Source of the DNA: Myxococcales bacterium 68-20
GTDB taxonomy: Bacteria; Myxococcota_A; Polyangia; Polyangiales; Polyangiaceae
Assembly (NCBI GenBank): GCA_001899635.1
Contig: MKVQ01000017.1
Location: 89,010-153,009, forward strand
Direction of reading: 5' to 3'
Length of the DNA: 64,000 nt
Part shown: positions 42,668-50,505 of the stretch, piece by piece
Layout: each line of letters starts with the position of its first letter
Position numbering within the stretch: position 1 is the stretch's first letter
Program-made: the position numbers and the translations under genes
The notes under the pieces: generated by a model
Database searches by the model: none
The model's input: only the letters and a program-made list of their open reading frames with translations
What the model was told of the DNA's origin: nothing

Positions 42668-44311
42668 TCACTGTCGGCGACGTTGTTCAGCGTCGTCGAC
42701 GAGCTCAGTGCGGTCGTCGACGAGGATGTCCACTTCGAGGCCGCGAGCATCGATGACGGCGCCGACACGCACGCGAGGAGCTTCGAGCTCGGGAGACGCG
42801 ACGCCTTCGACCGGCGGGGCCGTCACCTCGAGCACCGAAGAAGAGAGCGGTTTGAACAAGGGTGACACGACGCCTTCGACCGGCGGGGCCGTCACCTCGA
42901 GCACCGAAGAAGAGAGCGGTTTGAACAAGGGTGATACGACGCCCTCGACCGGCGGGGCCGTCGCCTCGAGCACCGAAGAAGAGAGCGGTTTGAACAAGGG
43001 TGACACGACCCCCTCGATGTCTTCGCGTCGTTCGCCCGAGAGCCACGCCGAAGCCCGTCCGAGCGCGCCTTGCGACCGACGAGCGGCAACAACACACGCG
43101 CTCGCTGCACGCCGAAGCGCTTTGCCGAACAAGAGTGACAAGAGCAGGAGGAGCAGGGGAACGAGGAATCCCACCGTTGCCCAGACGGCGATCCACGCGA
43201 TCAGCAGGCCGAGTTTCGCGAAGAAGCGTGCAACGAAGGGAGGGCGTCGGGCGTGAGCGAGCGCTCGGCGGCGCTGTTTCTCGAGACGCCTGGTATGTTC
43301 GGCTTGGTCCTTCAGCGCACGCCGCTCTTTGCGCGAGAGCGTTCGCGGTAGCTCGCTCAAAGCGACCGGTGGTCGAGGCGGTCCGTGTGACGTCGCTTTG
43401 TGATGACGAAGGAGCCCGAGCACCTCGTCGATCGAACCGACTCGGCGATCGGGATCGGGCTGCAGCATCGCTGTCAGGGCGCGAACGAGATGCGCGGGCG
43501 TGCTCGTTGGCAGCGCGCGTCGAACGTCAATTCCGAGGCCTTCGTGCGGAAGCTCCTCTGGCTCGATGCCGGTGAGCATCGTCATCGCTGTCGCGCCGAG
43601 CCCGTAGAGATCGGATTTCGGTGAGGCACGACCCTGAAACTGCTCCGGCGGCATGTACCCGAATGTTCCAACGACCGTGCTTCCGCCCGTTGGCTTCAAC
43701 CGATCACGGACGGCACCGAAGTCGACGAGCGCGTATGAGCCATCCGGTCGCCGAATGACGTTCCCGGGCTTGATGTCGCGATGGACAATCGCTGGCGCGC
43801 GCCCGTGCAGGTAGCGGAGTGCCTCGGCGATGTCTTCGAGCATCCGCGTCACTTCCGCGTGATCGAGCGAGCCCTCGCGAGCGCGAAGCGAGGCGAGGTT
43901 TTCGCCTTCGACCTTCTCCATCACCAGGTAGAGCGCCCCCTCTTCCTCGAAGTGCTCGATGTATCGCGGTAGGTGGGGATGATTGAGCGAAGCCAGCGTC
44001 CGAGCTTCGCGTTCAGCCAGCTCGACGTCCTTCCACGCCTTCGCCTTGCTGACGCGAAAGCGTTTGATCGCGACGAGCCCACGGGGATCCTCGGGCACGC
44101 GCTCTTTGGTCTCGTTCCCGCGAGCGGTCGCGACGTACTGGTTCCACTGCTGCTGAAGGGGCTTCTTCCCTCGAGCTGCGGGCGGCGGCGCGTGACCGTT
44201 GTCGCGAGCCTCGAACGTCTCGCCTTGCGTGCCTTCGCCGAGCTGGCGGAGAAGGGAGTAGCGGCCGCCTTTGACCTGCTCTTCTTGGGGTGCTGGCGAG
44301 GACGAGCTCAC
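42668..44311 (-). CDS. Membrane Ser/Thr protein kinase with repeat-built tail
   Basis: A 547-residue Hanks-type kinase. Glycine loop LGEGTQGETFE is followed by an unusual insertion (about 37-78) before VAIKRF (Lys83). Catalytic loop HRDIKPGN (Asp179, Asn184) and DFG (197-199) are intact, so it should be active. A basic coiled segment precedes one or two membrane helices at about 366-396. The outer tail carries three perfect or near-perfect 23-residue repeats (core GVVSPLFKPLSSSVLE, 433-502). GTG at 44311 is the better start: GGAGAAGGA lies 5 nt before it. The external tail is the likely sensor or anchor. Confidence 0.88.
   Translation of the reverse strand: MSSSSPAPQEEQVKGGRYSLLRQLGEGTQGETFEARDNGHAPPPAARGKKPLQQQWNQYVATARGNETKERVPEDPRGLVAIKRFRVSKAKAWKDVELAEREARTLASLNHPHLPRYIEHFEEEGALYLVMEKVEGENLASLRAREGSLDHAEVTRMLEDIAEALRYLHGRAPAIVHRDIKPGNVIRRPDGSYALVDFGAVRDRLKPTGGSTVVGTFGYMPPEQFQGRASPKSDLYGLGATAMTMLTGIEPEELPHEGLGIDVRRALPTSTPAHLVRALTAMLQPDPDRRVGSIDEVLGLLRHHKATSHGPPRPPVALSELPRTLSRKERRALKDQAEHTRRLEKQRRRALAHARRPPFVARFFAKLGLLIAWIAVWATVGFLVPLLLLLLSLLFGKALRRAASACVVAARRSQGALGRASAWLSGERREDIEGVVSPLFKPLSSSVLEATAPPVEGVVSPLFKPLSSSVLEVTAPPVEGVVSPLFKPLSSSVLEVTAPPVEGVASPELEAPRVRVGAVIDARGLEVDILVDDRTELVDDAEQRRRQ
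42799..43015. repeat. 69-bp tandem repeat, three copies plus a partial
   Basis: A 69-bp unit starts at 42799, 42868 and 42937, with a partial fourth at 43006. Copies differ by only a few bases (for example GTCACC/GTCGCC). It is in frame within the kinase gene and encodes its 23-residue tail repeats, so copy number can change without breaking the protein. Confidence 0.95.
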
Positions 44312-44371
44312 GCGATTCCTTCTCCAAGACGAGTATGAAGCTATAGCGCTCCCACCGGGTCGACGTCGATG

Positions 44372-44401
44372 GAACGAGACCATCCTGAACGAGACCATCC
44401 T
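44372..44401. repeat. Two 15-bp direct repeats, interspersed family
   Basis: GAACGAGACCATCCT occurs twice in a row (44372-44386, 44387-44401), followed by GAGTTCGTGAGCGAGCCCC. A close relative of this arrangement lies at 45067-45118, so the two bracket the small membrane-protein gene. Confidence 0.85.
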
Positions 44402-44652
44402 GAGTTCGTGAGCGAGCCCCGTTCGGTCATCGGCCGCGGCGCCAAGGGCGGCGCGATGGAAACCCGTCCTGAGTACGTATGTTGGTCGACGCGTCGTCGC
44501 GCTGGCGTGGAATTCGTTCTGAACCCGTCCAACGTGAACACTCGCCCAGGACGAGTCTCGTCCGCACGCGTCGGTCCGCCGGCCACACGCTCGTCGATCT
44601 CGTCGGCATCAGCGTCGTCGACGCGTAGATTCGATCGCTCTACGCTTCGTTC
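44402..44652. other. Intergenic, repeat-related sequence only
   Basis: This spacer between divergent genes holds degraded pieces of the neighbouring repeat family (for example CCCGTCCTGAGTACG near 44464) and no believable gene. Promoters for the kinase and the membrane protein should lie here. Confidence 0.5.
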
Positions 44653-45018
44653 ATGGCTGACTCCGTCGCTCTGTTGAACATCGCGCAGGTGCTCGGAGTC
44701 GTCACCGCCATCGCGTGCGACGTCGGGGCGATCTTGATCGTTGCCGGTCCCGTGCGGCGTCACCGGCCAGACGCATACAAGCCCCTTCTGTGGTGGGCCA
44801 TCCTCTCGTTGGTGCTCGCGATCTTCTCGCCGGTACTGAGTTGGGGCGCGTTCGTGACGGCACGCGAAAGCGAGTCCGTCCTGCTCATCCAGGCGATCAT
44901 CAGCCTCGTGAACATTCCCGTCCACGTCGCGCTCGCGCTCCTGCTTCTACGCGGGCTCGTGCGCATCGCGCAGCCCCCGCCGCCGGTGGCGATGCCCGAA
45001 ACGCCCGTCTATCGCTGA
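44653..45018 (+). CDS. Small integral membrane protein
   Basis: A 121-residue protein with three clear membrane helices (about 8-32, 45-70 and 78-101), for example VVTAIACDVGAILIVAGP and LLWWAILSLVLAIFSPVLSW, and a short Pro-rich cytosolic tail. No family recognised. The nucleotide repeats on both sides suggest it may have arrived with, or been moved by, that repeat family. Confidence 0.7.
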   Translation: MADSVALLNIAQVLGVVTAIACDVGAILIVAGPVRRHRPDAYKPLLWWAILSLVLAIFSPVLSWGAFVTARESESVLLIQAIISLVNIPVHVALALLLLRGLVRIAQPPPPVAMPETPVYR

Positions 45019-45066
45019 CGGTCGGAACGGCGCGCTCGACGCTCCCGCGCCAAGACCGACGAGCCT

Positions 45067-45098
45067 CAACGAGCCCCGTCCTGAACGAGCCCCGTCCT
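45067..45098. repeat. Two 16-bp direct repeats, same family
   Basis: The unit (G/C)AACGAGCCCCGTCCT occurs twice (45067-45082, 45083-45098), followed by GAGCTCGTGAACGAGCCCGG. The follow-on sequence matches that of the 44372 copy at most positions. Confidence 0.85.
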
Positions 45099-45375
45099 GA
45101 GCTCGTGAACGAGCCCGGAATGAGCGAGCAGGACGGGTCTCCACGCTCGGCGTAGGACTCGGGGCAGGATACACGTTCCACCTCTGAGCCTCGACCGATC
45201 GAGGGCGGAGGGTCTGTCAGGAAAGCGGCGCGCCTTTCCCAGCCCGCCACTTACCAGTCTCGAATCGAGCGCAGTGCGCGCCTTCATTGGCTCCATGTTC
45301 CGCCAGACCGCACGTCGAGATCCATGGCGCGCAGTTTTCGACACGGATTGGGCGCCGGAGAGCAACCGTACTCAC
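45099..45375. other. Intergenic upstream of GH64 gene
   Basis: Contains the end of the repeat element and the likely promoter of the glucanase lipoprotein. A longer in-frame ATG at 45274 exists but would place 34 charged residues before the signal peptide, so I treat this as non-coding. Confidence 0.5.
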
Positions 45376-46503
45376 GTGAGCCGCCCAATCTTCCCCGAGC
45401 TCGTCCGCTCCGCTCTTATCGCTCTTCCACTCGCCACTGCGCTGGCCATCAGCGCCTGTTCCGGTGAGAGCTCGTCGGCGGGAGGCGAAGATCCCGACGG
45501 TGGAGCTGGTGGGAGTGGGACCTCCGGCTCGACGGACGACGCCGGTACGGGCGGAGGTCCTTCGCCCGCCCCGGAGGCCGGGACAAAGGGGGACGCCGAA
45601 GCTCCCGCCGACTTCTGGGACTCGAGCAACATCCCGCCGGCGCAGAACGTGATGGTGTTCAAGTTCTTGAACCGCTCGAACGGCACCCTCGCGGACGACG
45701 AGATCTTCTGGCAGTTCAAGAGCGGCGCCATCAACGAGCTGCACTCGATCGCGGAGCAGCCCACGTACGACATGCCCGCGAATGCGTCGGGCCGGATGTA
45801 CTTCTACGTCTGTCGCAAGGGCGACACGACGTGCGCCTCGGCCCCGTCGAAGAGCAAGTACTACGACTTCATCGAGCACACGATCGGGCCGAACCAGTAC
45901 AACGGCAACACGACGCGCGTGGATGCCTTCGGGCTCAAGCTCGCGCTCAAACTCCACTGCGCGGATGGCTTCGAGCAGGCCGTCGGCGAGGACTACGAGA
46001 CCTTCGCCGAGAGCCGCGAAGCGACCTTCGCGAAGTTCTTGGCCGAGGTGCCCGACGAGTTCAAGGCGGCGGCCCAGCCTCCGTTCGCGCCGTACCGCAT
46101 CGTGCAGCCAGGTGCCGCCGGCTTCGACCCGGGAGGCGCACACGCGAACTACTACAAAGCCTTCGTCGACGAGCTATGGGCTGCGAATGGGATCACGATC
46201 CCCAAGCCTGGCCCGAACGGTAACGGCCTCGCCGCCTTCCCGGATCTCTCGGCGGCCATCTACCGGCACGTCGGAAACAAGGCAGGGACCTTCGACGCGG
46301 CGGGCAAGCTACTCGACAAGAATCTCTGGAAGGACAGCACCACTTTCTATTCGTCCCCGCCGGCGAACTACTACGCGCGCTTTTGGCACACGCACGGCAT
46401 CGACGGCCGCGCGTATGGCTTTCCCTACGACGACGCAGGAAGCTATTCGACCTATATCTCCCACAAAGATCCTCAGTACTTGTTGGTCGCAATCGGCTGG
46501 TAA
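45376..46503 (+). CDS. GH64-type beta-1,3-glucanase lipoprotein
   Basis: A 375-residue lipoprotein. The signal (LIALPLATALAISAC) is followed by a Gly/Ser/Asp linker to about 80, then a domain matching the GH64 laminaripentaose-producing beta-1,3-glucanase family: VMVFKFLNRSNGTLADDEIF, SKYYDFIEHTIGPNQYNGNT, RVDAFGLKLALKLHC, and RIVQPGAAGF. These enzymes cut fungal-wall-type glucan and fit a predatory lifestyle. GTG at 45376 puts the signal at the N-terminus. Surface attachment rather than free release is implied by the lipobox. Confidence 0.87.
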   Translation: MSRPIFPELVRSALIALPLATALAISACSGESSSAGGEDPDGGAGGSGTSGSTDDAGTGGGPSPAPEAGTKGDAEAPADFWDSSNIPPAQNVMVFKFLNRSNGTLADDEIFWQFKSGAINELHSIAEQPTYDMPANASGRMYFYVCRKGDTTCASAPSKSKYYDFIEHTIGPNQYNGNTTRVDAFGLKLALKLHCADGFEQAVGEDYETFAESREATFAKFLAEVPDEFKAAAQPPFAPYRIVQPGAAGFDPGGAHANYYKAFVDELWAANGITIPKPGPNGNGLAAFPDLSAAIYRHVGNKAGTFDAAGKLLDKNLWKDSTTFYSSPPANYYARFWHTHGIDGRAYGFPYDDAGSYSTYISHKDPQYLLVAIGW

Positions 46504-46851
46504 CGCCCCCTGCGCGCCGATGTTCGTGGCGATTCGGAGACCGACCCCTTGCTCGACGCAGGATCGGAATTTCAACGAATCTCGTCCCTTGCATCGAAGG
46601 ATGATGCAACAGCTCGCAATCTAACGTTGGCCGCGCCCTCGGTGTTGACGGAGCAGTAGCCCTTACACGTTCGACGATGGCCCCTTCGCGAGCATCGGCG
46701 ATTGCCGGCCGCGGCCTACGGCACCACGCGCGTGACACCGAAACGCAAGCGTGTCTTCAAGCCCGAGACGACGAAGAGCCTCATCGCGATGCTCGAGGAC
46801 TGATCGAAGAGGCCGCAATCGCCTACATCGACCAGGGAAGGCGGAGTGGAT
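46504..46851. other. Intergenic with possible gene-tail remnant
   Basis: About 350 bp. A short plus-strand frame ending at 46803 reads AAAYGTTRVTPKRKRVFKPE then TTKSLIAMLED, which looks like a conserved protein end, but it is cut by a stop at 46657 and has no start. Otherwise nothing seen. Confidence 0.4.
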
Positions 46852-47754
46852 TCACCGCCTCTTGTCGAGCGCGAGCTCGAGGCGTTGACGGAAGGCGGGG
46901 CCAAGGACACGGCGAAATCGAGTCGTGAGCGCGCTACGCAGCCTGTCTCGAGCCCGCTTCTGATACTCGACGAAACGCGCGATGTCCGGCTCCGATGGGA
47001 GTTTTCCGCGTTCGACCCATTTCGTCACGAGCTCCGCGCACACGTGGTGGTCGTGCATCTCTCCCACACGATCCTGGACATCGCGCAGCTCTCTGACGAC
47101 CGATCGAGCGTGCGGAACACTGTCCCCGAGGAGCTCCATCCCGTAGCGCATGCGTCGGCACTCGGTGCGAAAATGATGGAGCACGTCGGGCTCCTCCTCC
47201 GATAGAACGTCGTACGCGAGCACGGAGTCGTACTGCCTCCATACGAGGCTATGGACGAAGTGGTGCACGAGCGCGGGGCGAGCCTTCGTTGGGTCGTTCG
47301 ATGTGTGAATCGTGACCGCGTCCTTGCCTTGGAGGAGCTCTCCGATGGCGCGCAACGTCCGTCTGCTTCCGGACAGTCGGCGTCGCGTCTTCTTCACCCC
47401 CCTCTTCCGTCTCGATTCGAGCCTCGCGATGAGGGGGCTGAGACCCGCGCGGTCAGGCGGATGATGCTCGAGGTAATCGTGAACGATCCCGAGCATCACA
47501 TCCGAGTCGCGCGGCTTGGCGAGGGCCTTCTCGTGAGCGTGGAGCTCGTCCTCGAGGCCCATCGCTCGTCTGCAGTCGAACGCGGTTCTGCCCATGATGA
47601 CCAGATCCTCGCGCACGCGACGCAACGAGGTGCGCGCATCGTGCACACCGTCCGGATCGCCACGCTTCGCCTTCTCGAGTCGCTTCTTCAGTTTCTTCAT
47701 GTCGTCGCCGACGGACTCCACGAGCTCCTGCAAGATTGGCTCATCGGGCAACAT
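46852..47754 (-). CDS. CHAD-domain protein
   Basis: A 300-residue all-helical protein with conserved His and basic residues of the CHAD domain: GVHDARTSLRRVREDL near the start, VLHHFRTECRRMRYGMELL in the second half and LRDVQDRVGEMHDHHV near the end. CHAD proteins bind polyphosphate and are often near polyphosphate or CYTH genes; none are seen here. ATG at 47754 is preferred; a GTG at 47787 would add 11 residues. Confidence 0.87.
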   Translation of the reverse strand: MLPDEPILQELVESVGDDMKKLKKRLEKAKRGDPDGVHDARTSLRRVREDLVIMGRTAFDCRRAMGLEDELHAHEKALAKPRDSDVMLGIVHDYLEHHPPDRAGLSPLIARLESRRKRGVKKTRRRLSGSRRTLRAIGELLQGKDAVTIHTSNDPTKARPALVHHFVHSLVWRQYDSVLAYDVLSEEEPDVLHHFRTECRRMRYGMELLGDSVPHARSVVRELRDVQDRVGEMHDHHVCAELVTKWVERGKLPSEPDIARFVEYQKRARDRLRSALTTRFRRVLGPAFRQRLELALDKRR

Positions 47755-47908
47755 CGAACCGATGCGCAATGCAGCCCACGTGCCCACAAGTTGGCTAACC
47801 TCCGCGGTCGCGCTGACGTACGGAAGCGCGAGTCCAAACTCGTCCGCTCGCGACGATTCGATCGGCTTCCGGAATGCACCGTCATGACGAAGACCGGGCG
47901 GCGGGCCC

Positions 47909-48670
47909 TCAAGTGCTGATCACCGCGACGCTCGTGCGGCCGCCGTCGACGTCGAGGATGGTGCCGTGCACGAACGCCGCCTCTTCGCTGGCCAGGAATA
48001 CCGCCGCGTCGGCGACGGCCGAGGCGGGGCCGGGTCGTCCGGCGGGAGTGCCACGCATCATCGAGGCGGCGGGATGATCGTCAGGCAGGTTCTCGAGCAT
48101 GACGCCGGGGGAGATGCCGACCACGCGCACGCCCGCGGGACCGAACTCCGCTGACCATACCCGAGTCAGCGTTTCCAGTGCGCCCTTGCTAGCGCTGTAC
48201 ACGGTGCCGACCGGCAGACCAAGGCGGACGATCCACGAGCCAAGGTTGATGATCACGCCGCCACCGCGCTCGACCATGCCCGGGGCGATGGCGCCGGTGA
48301 GGAAGTACGGCGCCTTCACATTGACCGCCATCACCCGATCGAACGTGGCCTCGTCGGTGGTGGGCGTGGTGGTGGGGGGAAAGATGCCGGCGTTGTTTAC
48401 GAGCACGTCGATGCGGCCGCCGAGCAACGCGGTGGCGCGTTCGGCCAGCCGCTTCGCCCCGGTGGCGCTGCCATCGAGCTCGTCCAGCACGACGTCGGCC
48501 TTGCCGCCGCCGGCGCGGATGCGCTCGACGACCTCGATGGCGCGCGCCTCGTCGCGACCATGCACCACCACGTGGGCACCTTCGCGGCCGTAGGCGATCG
48601 CGATTGCTTTGCCGAGGTTGCTGGTTGCGCCGGTGACCAGCGCGGTCTTGTTGTGGAGTCTTTCGTTCAT
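47909..48670 (-). CDS. Short-chain dehydrogenase/reductase
   Basis: A 253-residue classical SDR. Cofactor motif TGATSNLGKAIA, structural NNAG (VNNAGIF), catalytic Ser in INLGSWIVR, and YSASK with Tyr and Lys are all present; the Arg after the first strand (HGRDEAR) suggests NADP. It reduces or oxidises an unknown carbonyl/alcohol. It is transcribed away from a TetR gene with a palindromic operator in between, so it is probably induced when the regulator binds a substrate-like ligand. A GTG at 48679 is an alternative start. Confidence 0.92.
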   Translation of the reverse strand: MNERLHNKTALVTGATSNLGKAIAIAYGREGAHVVVHGRDEARAIEVVERIRAGGGKADVVLDELDGSATGAKRLAERATALLGGRIDVLVNNAGIFPPTTTPTTDEATFDRVMAVNVKAPYFLTGAIAPGMVERGGGVIINLGSWIVRLGLPVGTVYSASKGALETLTRVWSAEFGPAGVRVVGISPGVMLENLPDDHPAASMMRGTPAGRPGPASAVADAAVFLASEEAAFVHGTILDVDGGRTSVAVIST

Positions 48671-48690
48671 GTTCGACACGATGACCGCTC

Positions 48691-48729
48691 TAGACTAGTC
48701 AGTCCAAATAAATTGGACCGTTCAGTCTA
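48691..48729. promoter_or_regulatory. TetR operator between SDR and tetR genes
   Basis: Nested inverted repeats share one centre at 48710: outer arms TAGACT (48691-48696) and AGTCTA (48724-48729), inner arms GTCCAA (48702-48707) and TTGGAC (48713-48718). It is also an AT-rich patch in a GC-rich region. The position between divergent start codons fits control of both genes by the TetR protein. Confidence 0.8.
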
Positions 48730-48766
48730 AAACGCACCGTTCGAGCAAGCCTGCTACGTTCGACCT

Positions 48767-49354
48767 GTGGCACGAGTAAAGGAGTTCGACCGGGAGGCGG
48801 CGCTGCAGGCAGCGATCGTCACCTTTGCGGCGCGTGGCTTCGAGGGCACGTCGACTGACGAGCTCCTGCAGGCGATGCAGATCGGCCGCCAGAGCATGTA
48901 CGACACCTTCGGCGACAAGCGACAGCTCTACCTGGCGGCGCTGCGCAAGTACGGCTCGGACAGCCTCGCAGCGATGCTGGCGCTGCTCGAGGGAGCCGCC
49001 TCGCCGCTCGCCGGCATCGAGGCGGTGTTGTTGGACTTCGCGCGCCACCCGCGACGGCTGGGCACGTCGTCTTGTCTGGGCGTGAGCTCGATCTGCGAGT
49101 TTGGACGCACGGATCCGGACGTCTCGGCCATCAACGACGAGTTCGGCAAGCTGCTCGAGAAGGCCTTCGAGCGTCAGGTGCGGGCGGCCATCAAAGAGGG
49201 AGCGGTGGACGAGACTCTCAACGCACGCGAGGTCGCGCGCTACCTGAGCATCACGCTGTGCGGGATGAAGGTGGGGGCGGAGGCTGGGGGCTCGCCCGTG
49301 CATCTCACGAGCGTGGCGCGCCTGGCGCTGCGGACGCTGACGCCCGGGCGATGA
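48767..49354 (+). CDS. TetR-family transcriptional regulator
   Basis: A 195-residue repressor. The N-terminal helix-turn-helix (AIVTFAARGFEGTSTDELLQ, AMQIGRQSMYDTFGDKRQLY) is typical of TetR/AcrR proteins; the C-terminal helices form the ligand pocket, with a Cys in SSCLGVSSICEFG as in regulators that answer to electrophiles. It probably represses itself and the divergent SDR gene. GTG start. Confidence 0.92.
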   Translation: MARVKEFDREAALQAAIVTFAARGFEGTSTDELLQAMQIGRQSMYDTFGDKRQLYLAALRKYGSDSLAAMLALLEGAASPLAGIEAVLLDFARHPRRLGTSSCLGVSSICEFGRTDPDVSAINDEFGKLLEKAFERQVRAAIKEGAVDETLNAREVARYLSITLCGMKVGAEAGGSPVHLTSVARLALRTLTPGR

Positions 49355-50006
49355 CCGGGATCGGAGACTCGGGACGCTTCCGGACGCCGCTCACAGATCG
49401 CACATGCAATACGCAGCGCGGACCGTCGCGTTCGCCTGCATGGCCTTCATGGTTGTCGAGCACGGCATGTCCCCGTGCGCGCCCTGGCAGCTCGCCCCCC
49501 GTTCCGCCGAAGTCGATCGGGAAGGTGCTGTTGACGCTCGTCCAGTCGACCGTGACGGTGTAGGTGCCCTTGGTCGAACCCGCGCCGAATGCCCCGTAGG
49601 TGTGTCCATCGGGATCTTTGAGCTGCCCTCCGGCGATCGTGTCGAGCCCCTTCGTGTCGGTGACGATGGCGACGAAGGTCGTGGTCGACGACTCGGTGGG
49701 GGCCGGCTTGCCACCCGTGAGCGTCGGAGACGTGGCCGTCAGACTGAGGATCTTCAGCTGACCGCTTACGCTCGAGCCACTCCCACTGTCGCCCTGCTGC
49801 CCGCTGTCGACTCCGTTGGCGCCGTCGGTGACCGAGACGCCGTCGGCGACCGAGGCGCCGCTGTCGGTGACCGAGGTGCCGCCGTCCGCCTCAGCGCTCG
49901 GACCGCCCGGCGCGACTTCGGCCGACTCGGACGTGCATCCGACCGAGCCCAACGCCGTCGCGTGAATGACCCCGAAAACGCGGGCCCACAGTCGAAGCTG
50001 TCCCAT
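49305..50006 (-). CDS. Lipoprotein, probably frameshifted near the end
   Basis: A 233-residue frame with a lipoprotein signal (ALGSVGC), a Ser/Asp/Gly linker with repeated SVTDSG/SVADG units, and a beta-rich domain (LKILSLTATSPTLTGGKPAP, GTYTVTVDWTSVNSTFPIDF). From the G-run at 49495-49500 on, the sequence turns Arg/His-rich and runs 50 bp into the tetR gene. Removing one G gives GASCQGAHGDMPCS and KAMQANATVRAAYCMCDL with a stop at 49391, which looks like real protein. So the true gene is probably 49391-50006, with either a sequencing indel or a recent frameshift. Confidence 0.7.
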   Translation of the reverse strand: MGQLRLWARVFGVIHATALGSVGCTSESAEVAPGGPSAEADGGTSVTDSGASVADGVSVTDGANGVDSGQQGDSGSGSSVSGQLKILSLTATSPTLTGGKPAPTESSTTTFVAIVTDTKGLDTIAGGQLKDPDGHTYGAFGAGSTKGTYTVTVDWTSVNSTFPIDFGGTGGELPGRARGHAVLDNHEGHAGERDGPRCVLHVRSVSGVRKRPESPIPVIARASASAAPGAPRS

Positions 50007-50068
50007 CGCAGGCCAGCTACGTCACTTGCCTGGTCGATCTTCCCTCGTCGCCGAGCCTTCGATCTTTT

Positions 50069-50095
50069 TGTCCACCGCCGCGTACGCTGTTCGTC
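50069..50095 (+). promoter_or_regulatory. ECF42-type promoter candidate
   Basis: TGTCCA (50069-50074), 17 bp, then CGTC (50092-50095), 54 bp before the YCII gene. The motif reported for ECF42 sigma factors has TGTCGA at -35 and CGTC/CGAC at -10, so there is one mismatch at -35. It suggests the YCII-sigma operon activates itself. Confidence 0.55.
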
Positions 50096-50148
50096 CTTGC
50101 CGCGAGCCGCTCACGAAGCACGCAAACAAGCAGACGGCTCGGAAAGCG

Positions 50149-50505
50149 ATGATGACGATGAAGAAGTTCTTGTACCTGTTCCTCGGTGTCGATGACTCCG
50201 GCCTCTCGCCAGCGGAGCTGCAGCAGCGGATGCAGCGGCGGATTGCGTGGATCCAGGAGCTCAGCAAGGCGGGCCACTTCCACGCGAGCGAGCGGCTCGA
50301 GAAATCGGCCACCACGGTCTCGGTGAAGGGAAACGCGAAGACCGTCACCGACGGTCCCTTCGCCGAGGCGAAGGACGTCGTCGGCGGCTTCCTCATCGTG
50401 ACCGCGAAGGACCTCGAACAGGCGGCGGAGCTCGCAAAAGGCTGCCCCATCTTCGAAGCGGGCGGACGGGTCGAGGTCCGCGCGATCGTCGAGACCCACG
50501 CGTGA
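50149..50505 (+). CDS. YCII (DGPF) domain protein
   Basis: A 118-residue protein with the YCII fold: KKFLYLFLGVDDSG start, conserved His-containing HFHASERL, and the DGPF signature in TDGPFAEAKDVVGGFLIVTA. YCII proteins of this type are encoded next to ECF42 sigma factors; their biochemical role is unknown. Three ATGs (50149, 50152, 50158) are possible. The sigma gene begins in its stop codon (GTGA). Confidence 0.9.
   Translation: MMTMKKFLYLFLGVDDSGLSPAELQQRMQRRIAWIQELSKAGHFHASERLEKSATTVSVKGNAKTVTDGPFAEAKDVVGGFLIVTAKDLEQAAELAKGCPIFEAGGRVEVRAIVETHA

Noticed and set aside
42799..43015. CRISPR array
   Set aside because: The repeats are contiguous 69-bp coding units without variable spacers.
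46657..46803. Small gene ending in KSLIAMLED
   Set aside because: No start codon region or ribosome site, and it is cut by a stop; at most a gene-tail remnant.
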